From: Limanda limanda
Taxonomy: Eukaryota > Chordata > Actinopteri > Pleuronectiformes > Pleuronectidae
Reading direction: 5' to 3'
NCBI RefSeq assembly: GCF_963576545.1
Contig: NC_083638.1
Span: 10,734,522 to 10,798,521 of the forward strand
Length of the DNA: 64,000 bases
Part shown: positions 55,702 through 64,000 of the stretch, one piece after another
How positions within the stretch are numbered: the first letter of the stretch is position 1
Layout of the letters: each line of letters starts with the position of its first letter
Position numbers and translations under genes: made by a program
Notes under the pieces: model-generated
Database searches by the model: none
Told to the model about the DNA's origin: nothing
What the model saw: the letters and a program-made list of their open reading frames with translations, nothing else

Positions 55702-57518
55702 CATTTACCCCTTCAGCCATGCAAGTTGGAAGTGAAATGTCTTTATATGTCTGAGAACCAAAGCATCCGGAATTGTTTCATCCTTTAAACCGCCTAACAC
55801 ACGCACACACAAACACACACACACTCACACAGGGTGGATCTAGTTTTTCCTTTAATTTATGGAAAGTATCCAACAGTACAAAAACAATGGTGAATATAAT
55901 TATCATGCAACCCCACAAACCGTCTTGGTACCGTGTCTTACACAGGGTTGCTTTGATGTTGAGGTTGTATGATAATGTATATACATGTGTATCTATGTCA
56001 AATGTCACAGGGGAATATGCTTTTCAAACAGTCATGAAGAGCCAAAGACAAAAGAAAAAAATTAAAGCTTCTACAAAAAGGTGCCTTTTCTATATGAATA
56101 CAAGTGTTACATAGAGTAAAGAGATCAAAGATGCTGCAGTCAAAGGCAGATATGATCCCAGCATGTTTAAACCTCTCTGCTCCTCCTCAGGAATCAAACG
56201 CCTGAGCGGTGACAGTCAGGTTTAAGGATGAGATACAGAGGCGAGGTGCTGAGGGATGAATGTGAGTGAACCGTCTTTACACACAGCAATTTAACAGTTT
56301 GGATTTTCTGCAGCGTTCACTCTAGTTTTCAACAATAAAAGTCACCTCCCGAAACACTGACGTGTCTTTGCAGAACAGGCCCTCGCAGCTCTAGTTTGAC
56401 ATGGATACGCAGCCCTGTGCTGCCTCCCTCATGTGGACAGTAACCTGCCCTATGTGCCCAAAAAACTCAAGGAGTTTGCAAATTCCAAAAGTGGAAACAC
56501 ACTTCATCTTAAATCCCCTGCCTCCTAAGGGGATGTTTATGCTGTTCTATGCCCTTGTCACAAACTATATGTAGGTAACAGTGCACCCTGGACATAAAAG
56601 CAGTATTCATAGGAAAACTGCTTCTCCCATACTGCAGACCCCTGGAATATGGCCATTAGGTCACAGAATAAAAATTCTTGGCCATACAATGGATACAACA
56701 TCTCACTAAGGGTGGAAACTGGATTCAGCTTCAGGCAGAATTCAAATATCTTTTTGATCTCGGCACCACATCTCCAGAGGAACATGCTATGTCTTCTTTT
56801 ACAGCTTGTTGTTATTCTGTTTGGAATTTGCCCCTCGTGGATTCAGCGATTTGTAAATGTCAATTAGTCACGGCCCTCTTTTGTTAATCCACATGTGATC
56901 TTGATAATTATATCAATAATCACATTTGTTGCATAGGTTTCTTTCCTGTTGATTCTTTCAGTATAAAACAACACTTGGATTTTTCAAGGTGACTTTATTT
57001 CACCTCACATTAATTCCTCCCTTTTTTTTATATTGCGAGAATCCATCTTTATCGTCCCCGTGTGCAGCCAGAGGAAGAGCAATGAGCTCTAAACATATTG
57101 CCATCCAATCTGTTTTACACAGATGATGGTGTATTTAAGGTAGCATAGATGGAATTGTTTCACTTTGTCGTTAATGGAATGCAGTAAAAATGTCACATAG
57201 TGCGTGTGAATGTGAATAATTTAATTCCTTGAATGATGATGGTGGATGGCATTGACACGTCCAACTATGAAGTGCAACCCGACGAACCCCAATCATCATT
57301 CCTCAATAGAGAGTATCTTCAACCACAATAACTACTGCAGTGTTTTCTTACGCACTACCAGGCAGATACTAGAGGGATTAAAGTGTTTAGATGGAACACT
57401 GGATTCAAAGCATGTCGGCATTTTGTATTCAGCAAAGTTTACTTGTTAATTTTCTATTTTGCGTGATAATCAAGTGAAACTGACCTTTTTAATTCCTCCC
57501 ATTGCCACATGCATAATA
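51360..57518. other. Gene-free stretch with simple repeats
   Basis: Contains (CA)n at 54536-54558 and (CT)n at 55670-55697. 52,440-52,600 holds CATTGTCCCACAAAGGGAAA, reminiscent of a word in fish LINE/SINE tails, and may be an old retrotransposon fragment. A 108-codon open frame at 52028-52354 shows no domain. No host exon recognised. Confidence 0.5.
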
Positions 57519-57882
57519 TGTAACATCTCCTGGTCGTGCTGACAGAGACTCAGATGCAGAGAAACTCACGGGGATCAATTTAAAAGTTCAAAAGGGTAGT
57601 GTCTTTACAAGAGAGCCAAGTGGTCATACACAGGCGGTCGGTACAACACAGGCAACAATAACAGGCAGGCAGCAGGCAGAGAGCCAAACAACCAAAAACA
57701 CAAGGCACAGTCACAAGCCACGGGATCATTAGAGAGCGCTGAGAGCGATGCACACCCAAGGTAGAGCAAAGATAATCTGGGTTGGAAGCTGGGGAAGCAT
57801 AAAAACGCAGGGTTGACTGACGGAAGCACCACAGGCAGGAATCGGAGACAGGTGAGGATGATGGAGGGCAGAAACCATAACA
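57519..57882 (-). repeat. Possible solo LTR
   Basis: The block begins TGTAACATC and ends CCATAACA, so on the minus strand it runs TGTTATGG to ATGTTACA, a TG...CA form with short inverted ends. Internally it is low in A+T and rich in CAGGCAGGCAG-like words, as in fish LTR elements. No clear target duplication or AATAAA is visible, so the call is weak. Confidence 0.35.
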
Positions 57883-58994
57883 AGTGTCTGCCTACACCAT
57901 GTAATATGTGTTTCATGCTCAATTTAAAAAAGATATTTGAATATCTACGGGGCCTTAATGATATTTACATGTGTTTAGATTCAACTTGTTCATTTTACCT
58001 TATGGCATTTGGCTGATCCTCAGTGCTCAACCACTGTTAATGCATTCACATGTGCGTTGAACAGATTAGTAAGTAATGTAGAAGTAATGTATTTTTCTCA
58101 CTAAGCAGTCTGGATCCAAACGAGCTGAATAAGACTGAAGCAGATACAAAAAAAAAAAAGAGACCCTCTTTATACACTGCAGTCCTCACTACTGTTGGCC
58201 TGGGCCGGGGGGTAGAGATAGACATATGCAGCCTCCATTACAGGAGTTTCTCCAGGAGGGCTTAACACGCAGCAAGCAAAGGCATGTGCAATGAGGCGTC
58301 GCTTATGATTTAGCCTTATCTGCAGTCAATGAAAGACTTTGTATTGAAAGCAACAATGTGGCCAAGGTTCTGATAATGTATTTATTTTTCGCCTTGTTTC
58401 GCCTTTTCTCAAAATTCATATCAAATTAAACAGTGTATGGGGAAGATACAGACCGACAGTCATTATAATATGTGGTGCTGCAGCGGTGTATAGCCTTTAG
58501 CAGCTTTAACCATGAATCTCTGACCCCTATAGTCCACTGTTACCTTCCTATTCAAGCAAACTATTGAATTAAAAAATGTTTTCCAATGTTATTGCATATT
58601 ATCCACAGGCGCAGCCCACAAACACATGAGCTTCAGCGCTGCCTTGGCTGTGTATGTCCATGTTATACTGCTCCTTGCCTTGTGTATTTACTTCGCCAAT
58701 CACAAGCCTCATTTAATAACTCATGTAGCATGAATGATGTCCTCACTTCATTTGCTGTGTGAACACAGAATAAAGGAGTCCGTTCTCTCGTAAAAAAACA
58801 ACCCTAAAGGTGGTCTCCAGCAGCTTATTATGACCCATAGTTATGTTTATCATAAGGCGTCCTCTAGTGGCTATAGTCATTATGACAGGAGCATAGGAGA
58901 AAGTGATGTAGCATAAACAGCGTAGGGGGTCAACAGAACGGGACTTTAACAAGGATCTTCATACAGAAGAAAATTGTTCGTTTCCTATTTGACA
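57883..58994. other. Gene-free stretch
   Basis: No exon recognised. A poly-A run lies near 58149-58159. Confidence 0.5.
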
Positions 58995-59370
58995 ACCATA
59001 GATTGTTAATAGAGATGGACCAGAAGAATGCTCTCAAAAGGTGAGGCCAAGGCATATTGATCGCCACCTGGTGGCTGGCTGCAGTATAGGTCACAAACCC
59101 TGCCTCCTTCTTGTCAGTGGATGGGACATGAGCTGGACTGAAAGATCAAAGTACACAATAAATACATTTTTCAAAAAGATGGTTTCTGTAATCTTTCAAT
59201 TTTCACAGTGTGTTTGGTTGATTGACAGCTGAGACTGATTCATAATTGGTCTGGCGCATGTATCGATGGGCCGACGATCACCCACACCTCTGGTCAGAGC
59301 AGGTTCTGGCTCCAAATGTGCAAGATGACAGCGTTCATATCAGGGATTATTTTAGTTTAGCTGCTCATAT
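58995..59370 (+). repeat. Interspersed repeat, copy 2 of 2 in window
   Basis: The longer of the two related copies (see 37143-37370). It includes TTGATCGCCACCTGGTGGC, GGCTGCAGTATAGGTCA and GTCAGTGGATGGGACATG. It continues with TTGATTGACAGCTGAGACTG and GGTCAGAGCAGGTTCTGGCT, words I remember as frequent in fish genomes. Plus orientation. Class unknown. Confidence 0.6.
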
Positions 59371-60637
59371 TGGTTGTATCAGAAGGTGAAGAAAGTTTAT
59401 CGGGTTGTTCTGTTTGGAAAACACAGAATAAAGCTTTTGTTAGTAGGGAGGTAATTAATGGAGAAAAGTGTGTTTCAAGGTTTTTGTTCAGATTTCAGCT
59501 CCAATAAATCTTTTTATTTGGAGAAACAAAAACCAACATTTCAAAGCAAATATTTCATTATAATTACCATCAAATATGTTGAGGACAAGGTTGAAATCAT
59601 GTTTATTTGATCATATATTGTCAAGGTACTTAAAAACTTTTATTTACACATAATTACTGGTATCACTTTGTGCGTATTTAAGTTGTATTTAAAAAAGTTA
59701 TGAGTGTTACTCTGCAATGCTTTGTATATTTCAATGTCAAGAGTTTCGTTCAAAGTGTTTTTAATTCATAAACTTATGAATAAATACAGTCATTCTCATG
59801 GTTTTATTTAGGATCTCCTCTCACGATGCTGTTTTTCTCAGTGTATTTCTATACATATTTATCTTGTCATTCTCAAATAATAATGGTATCAAAGTCGTAA
59901 TGTGTTTGCAGTTGGCTGAAAGCAAAGCAAGCCTGCAGCCGTGTGTTTGTGTACAGCCAGTGTAAAGACAGCCTTTACATCTGCTTGGCCTTATTGCTGA
60001 TGTGCTGTATAACACCCTGAGGAATAACCAGTGGTGCAGTGTCTGATTGAGCTGCCTGGCTGCAGACGTTTCATGAGCGAAAAGGCAGAGCTGGATGAAG
60101 CTCTTTGATGAGGCTGAGCAGCAGACCCACCCCCCCATCTCCCCGGGGATGTGCCCTCTCTCTTTAGGGTGAAACTGGAGTTACCTGAGGCCTGCAGCTC
60201 CAGGGGGAAGCTGAAAGTAACACTCCTCCCCCCCCACCACCACCACCCTTCCCGCCCACTGGCTGTTTCTCAATTGGTTTTACAGTAATCTGAGCGACAA
60301 CATGAAGCCTCGTGACCCATTTGTTCTGATAGTGATAGTATTGTGTATTGGCCTTTTCCACGGGGCGATGGAGGCAGAGCGGAGAAACGGGTTGAAAGGC
60401 TTTGCCTCTAATAATGTTGGCACGTGCATGTCTGACTCAAACATGCACAAACACACACACACACACACACAGACACACACGTCCTCGGCCTCTAACAGTG
60501 CTGATGTCTTGTCCTCCATTGTGCTGAGAAGATATGAAGGGGCTTCACAGTGCCACAGTAAATACAGCAGACCAAGCTGCATGCGGCCCACCAGCATATC
60601 AACTCAATTATTAAAACATGTGACCGTGTGTCCTTTC
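59371..60637. other. Gene-free stretch
   Basis: Contains (CA)n at about 60449-60480 and a C/CCA-rich tract at 60120-60260. The ATG at 60302 opens a frame whose first 25 residues look like a signal peptide but which then crosses the CA repeat. I do not call it a gene. Confidence 0.5.
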
Positions 60638-60660
60638 TAGTGTTGCAAAGGGGCGAAAAG

Positions 60661-60704
60661 TTTCTGGTAAATTTCTGGAAACTTTCCGGAAACTTTCCAT
60701 GGGA
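60661..60704 (+). repeat. 11-bp subterminal repeats of hAT element (left)
   Basis: Four units starting at 60661, 60672, 60683 and 60694, each TTTC(T/C)GG or TTTCCAT followed by a short A-rich spacer. Their place just inside the terminal repeat suggests transposase-binding sites. Confidence 0.65.
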
Positions 60705-61151
60705 AGTTTAGCTCGGGAATTTTGGGAATTTTGAAAAAAAAAAAAATACGCAAAATTAAACGCTGAGCAATAAAAACATCATTCAAAACTCTATTTTAAA
60801 GATGTATGGAATGCAGCACACACTGCACATTGAATTTCAACCCTCCACTGTGCATTCTTCCATCACATGCACAGATAACTCCCAGCATCCTTCACTCTAC
60901 AGCAGGGCTATTGAGGCCTGCTGTAGTGTGCAGGACTGGTCAGGTAAGTTTCAATGATATTACTGGGGAAAATATATAAGCATGCTGATTGAGGATTGTT
61001 CATCTGTTCATCTAGCCTATTTCCATTCATTTATCCATCAATTGTAAAATATGTTTACATACGATTCCAATTGTTTGGCTAACTATTTATATCTCTGGCA
61101 TTGCCTTAGTGTTTTTTTACAAACTTTTTTCTCATCTTATTCTAAAGAACA

Positions 61152-61295
61152 ATGCCATCTCATGTGTGGAGACATTTCACCCCATCCAATGTAGAAGGAA
61201 AGGCTGTGTACATTTGCAAATACTGTGCAAAGACCTATGTTAAGAATGACACAACGATGCAGAAGCATATAGTCAAGTGCCCAAAGTTTCCTTAG
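61152..61295 (+). pseudogene. BED-type zinc-finger fragment of hAT transposase
   Basis: An ATG-to-TAG frame of 47 codons. It begins MPSHVWRHFTPSN, with the W and F of the BED signature. It then has C-x2-C in ICKYCAKTY and ends with H-x4-C in MQKHIVKC. This is a whole BED zinc finger, the DNA-binding domain at the N-terminus of many hAT transposases. It normally recognises subterminal repeats of the element. The frame stops a few residues later and the catalytic RNase H-like domain is missing. A free BED-only product could in principle bind the element ends and block the full transposase, but there is no sign of expression. More likely it is the remnant left by internal deletion. Confidence 0.75.
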
Positions 61296-61390
61296 GGCTC
61301 AAATCAGCTTATGACAAAACAAAATGTTTATATTTATGTCTGTATATGACAAGGTAAATACAGTTAGTATAAATTACCCACAACATTTCC

Positions 61391-61460
61391 AGTTTATTCC
61401 AGTTTAATACACGTTAATTCCCGTTTATTCCCGTTAATTCCCGTATATTCCCGTTAATTC
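61391..61460 (+). repeat. 10-bp tandem array of hAT element (right)
   Basis: Seven units of exactly 10 bp close to CCGTTAATTC (variants CCGTTTATTC, CCGTATATTC, AGTTTATTCC). The period equals about one helical turn, so the sites lie on one face of the DNA. Confidence 0.75.
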
Positions 61461-61508
61461 CCATGGAAAGTTTCCAACTTTGAATATTCCCGGAATTTTG
61501 CAACCCTA

Positions 61509-62420
61509 GTACTTTCAGATTGAAGTCGCAAAAATATAAAATACAATTTGATAAGGATTTGAGATTAAAATAAATATTTTGAAGGGTTCTTCATGAGGAG
61601 CAGACAACCACTAAATCGGGATCTGGTGCCAAAGCTACAAAAAAAAAAAAAAATGTTACACACAGAACTATTCTATGCTTTCAGTGAATTTAAATGATGT
61701 TAGATAATTGTTCTCTGTTTATTGCCCCTAGTTTGTGAAGTCGAATTAATGAATATTTATATTATAAGATTGCCTCTCACCTTGAATTCTGGTACAATAT
61801 GAATAAATGAAAGTTCTTATAATTGAAGTATTTATCATCACCTTTCAGAACAAGAAAATAGTTAAACTGAACAATAATCAGAAACAATGTTCTGTTCAGC
61901 CTCGGCCAGCGTGTGTGGGCCAAGTATTACTCATGATGTGGGGACCGAAATCTATTGACACTGTCACAATTTAGCGACTTGTCCTCCTTACACGAACAGA
62001 AAACAGACCTTGTGTGTGTGTGTGTATATGTGTATGTGTGTGTGTGTGTGTATGTGTGTGTGTGTGTGTGTGCGTGTGTGTGTGTGTGTGTGTCTTCTAA
62101 CATGCGTTGGTCAGCAGTGAGCTTTAAGATCACATGGTTATTGCAGCATGATAATTACGGCGGTGCGTGTTCCTCAATGTGCTTATTCAGATAAAATAAC
62201 TGCTGATCTGTCGCGCTTGTCCAGTGTTCACAGAATTTCAGGATTGCCTGGTGCTGTGGGATCGAAAACACATCACATCATCATCATCAGTGCTCATGTT
62301 GTTTTCTAAATGATATCTATGTTGAAATATTTATAGAAAACTGGCAGTCATTTCTCCGCCTTATTTTTGTAAAATTTCATGAAATTCAGAAACTAATGCG
62401 TACTCTCTTTTTATAGGAAA
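61509..62420. other. Gene-free stretch with (TG)n
   Basis: AT-rich DNA with a poly-A run near 61639-61653 and an interrupted (TG)n array at 62011-62093. No gene seen. Confidence 0.55.
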
Positions 62421-62424
62421 TGTG

Positions 62425-62575
62425 CTTCTTTGCTTTCTTCCTGGAGGTTAGAGGAGAAGATCAATATCGAGCTCACCTCTGTGTGCTCGGTACAAAAGCA
62501 TAGCTCCAGGACTTGTTTAGCTTAGCTTAACGCTGGAAGCAGCTGGGAGAAAAAGTACAACTCCATGAAAGGTGC
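62425..62575 (+). repeat. Fish-type dispersed repeat (TTAGCTTAGCTTA family)
   Basis: The order TTTGCTTTCTT, GGAGGTTAGAGGAGAAGATCAA, CACCTCTGTGTG, TTTAGCTTAGCTTAACGCTGGAA matches, with changes, a dispersed repeat I remember in many ray-finned fish. Class not known to me. Non-coding. Confidence 0.55.
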
Positions 62576-63379
62576 AGCTATCAAAGCTGCCTCGTCTGCA
62601 CATTGTAAATCTGTATTTAATATTTGTGACAAAGTAGAGAAAAGAGAGATATTATACTGCTTGGGTGGAAGTGCTTGTATCTGCAGTGGAGCTTTTTATT
62701 GACTATTAAAAACTGGACCTGCTGACCTCAGAGATCCGTTCTTGGAGGGAAGTTGTTGGATTTTCACACGGCTGGTTCTCGGTCGACGACTTGCTCGCTA
62801 ACATGAATACATGCAAACATGAACACAAGCTAAAAACGTGTCAACGCGTGGCTGTTGAGTGATTTATGCGTCGTCTGTGCCATTTTAATGATTCTGGCGT
62901 TGCATCAGTTGGACCGATTTGCGGTGACAAATCTAGTAAGGCTGTCGTGAGCACATGTTGTTGACAGTAAGTCTGGAGTTTATGAGAACGCATGCACATT
63001 TGCGAGTGTCGTGTACAATAAGGCAGCTGTCTACTACTACACGAGCAAAGAAAAAAACTGTTAACCCACTCACGTCACACGGGTTACCCTAAAAAACACA
63101 GAAACATACCAGTTAAACCCAAGTTCGGAACAGGACAGATGTTTGTTGTAGGGCTACATTGCGAGCTACTCACATGTTGAGGAGAGATGTCCAGCTGTTA
63201 TGCCATTGTGATCCCGCACGCTCCGGTGGATTTGGGTCGACGCGAAGCAAAAAAAGTTGTGCTAGACGTCGTCCTTAAGCTGGTTTGTTTGAATACGCTA
63301 AGAGCCAGCTGCTGCTCTGACTGCTAACATTCATGCCGATCCTAACTGTCGACACGCCGCCAGACTTTAGAGACACAGA
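62576..63379. other. Gene-free stretch
   Basis: No gene or named repeat recognised. Confidence 0.5.
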
Positions 63380-63850
63380 CTCCGGGCTCAACAGTTCGCG
63401 TAAGATTGTTTTCTTCTTTTGCGCTGGTTTATCTTCCTCCCCAGTAAAAGCATCACACCTGTAACCAAACTAATTAAGGGCCTTCCACTCTGGGGGCATA
63501 AATAAATCATATCAATCAAGTTTAATGGGCCAATTAGTTTCCGCCCAGTCAACCTTTTCACAATCAGAGCATTATTGGCTCCAAACCCAAGAATCCAGTT
63601 GAGAAGCCTGATTAAAACAGAATATGAGGAGACAAGATGTCGTTTTTTGTTTTTCTATCCTTTTGTCTTTTTGATGAGAGCCAGACTAAATAAGTCCGTT
63701 TTTCATAGGCAATTCTTTTTCACCCATTTAACAATAAGGCTTTTCAGACATGTAAGACATCAACTTATAAACATTTGCATATCGGATAAAATACTTAAAA
63801 GCAGCTTTCAACTTCTCCAGGCCTCAAATAAAAACTGGCAGCAGTAGCTG
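63380..63850. promoter_or_regulatory. Candidate conserved regulatory DNA (63.4-63.85 kb)
   Basis: Repeat-free, with AACTAATTAAGGGCC (63467), ATAAATAAATCATATCAATCAAG (about 63500), GGCCAATTAGTTTCC (63528) and GCCTGATTAAAAC (63607). CCAAT, TAAT and ATCAATCA (PBX-like) words crowd together. A 90-codon open frame at 63575-63847 shows no domain and I do not call it coding. Inference only. Confidence 0.35.
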
Positions 63851-64000
63851 ACAGGAGTAAAGCACAGATTCTAATATTATCAGGGTTGTGTGCGTGCGCG
63901 TGTGTATGTATGTTTGTGACAAACAGTACAAACATCAGCGTCACATCACTGAAACAACGCTTTATTTATGGCCGTGAGGACTATGTTTGCTTTAATTTGT
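63851..64000. other. Window end, short TG-rich DNA
   Basis: A degenerate TGTG/CGTG tract near 63889-63916, then ordinary sequence to the edge. Confidence 0.5.

Larger units (their letters stand above)
60638..61508 (+). mobile_element. hAT transposon with BED zinc-finger ORF
   Basis: The left end is TAGTGTTGCAAA and the right end is the inverse of TAGGGTTGCAAAA, one mismatch in 12. The flanks GTCCTTTC and GTACTTTC are an 8-bp duplication with one difference. An 18-bp inverted pair GGAAACTTTCCATGGGAA lies inside the ends (60688-60705 and 61458-61475). Left of it is an 11-bp periodic repeat and right of it a 10-bp tandem array. The middle keeps only a BED-finger frame. The copy lacks the catalytic part, so it is non-autonomous. 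The combination of ends, 8-bp duplication and BED finger makes hAT secure. Confidence 0.85.

Overview
This window looks like nuclear DNA from a teleost fish. It is a long, mostly AT-rich stretch with no host protein-coding exon that I can recognise. The assignment rests on the repeats: a Ty3/gypsy element, hAT, Harbinger-like and Tc1/mariner-like DNA transposons, L2/CR1-like 3-prime tails of the kind common in fish, and very long vertebrate-style microsatellites such as (TG)n and (GAA)n. Nothing resembles bacterial operons, and most open frames are chance frames or low-complexity repeats.

Layout. 1-6.4 kb is non-coding. 6.44-6.77 kb is a decayed Tc1/mariner transposase 3-prime end. 11.17-11.46 kb is an L2/CR1-like 3-prime tail. 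16,696-17,594 is a GC-rich Harbinger-like element with 56-bp perfect terminal inverted repeats, a TAA duplication and a MADF-domain fragment. 25,829-30,114 is a complete Ty3/gypsy retrotransposon on the minus strand, with 169-bp LTRs that read as identical. 30,683-32,173 is a hAT element with broken transposase pieces. 35.08-35.36 kb is a second, reverse-oriented L2-like tail. 37.1 kb and 59.0 kb carry two copies of one interspersed repeat. 38.27-38.44 kb is (TG)81 and 48.20-48.32 kb is (GAA)40. 57.52-57.88 kb may be a solo LTR. 60,638-61,508 is a second hAT element with a 47-residue BED zinc-finger ORF. 62.43-62.57 kb is a further fish-type dispersed repeat.

The most informative object is the gypsy element. 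Its Gag ends in a CX2HX9CX3C knuckle, its primer-binding site matches the 3-prime end of tRNA-Trp over 11 nt, and it has a 4-bp duplication. From memory this combination points to the CsRn1-type lineage rather than the usual fish sushi or mag types. Its gag and pol overlap in the -1 frame. The overlap has a GGGAAAC slippery heptamer in the correct phase, a 7-nt spacer and a strong predicted stem, so it is a textbook-looking -1 ribosomal frameshift signal. The copy is broken by one homopolymer frame change in gag and two frame changes in pol, although its LTRs are identical.

Several repeat-poor stretches (35.56-36.56, 44.40-44.83, 49.90-51.36 and 63.38-63.85 kb) are rich in homeodomain-type TAAT/ATTA and POU/octamer-like words. 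They look like candidate conserved non-coding regulatory DNA, as expected in a gene desert beside a developmental gene. This is inference and needs a cross-species alignment.
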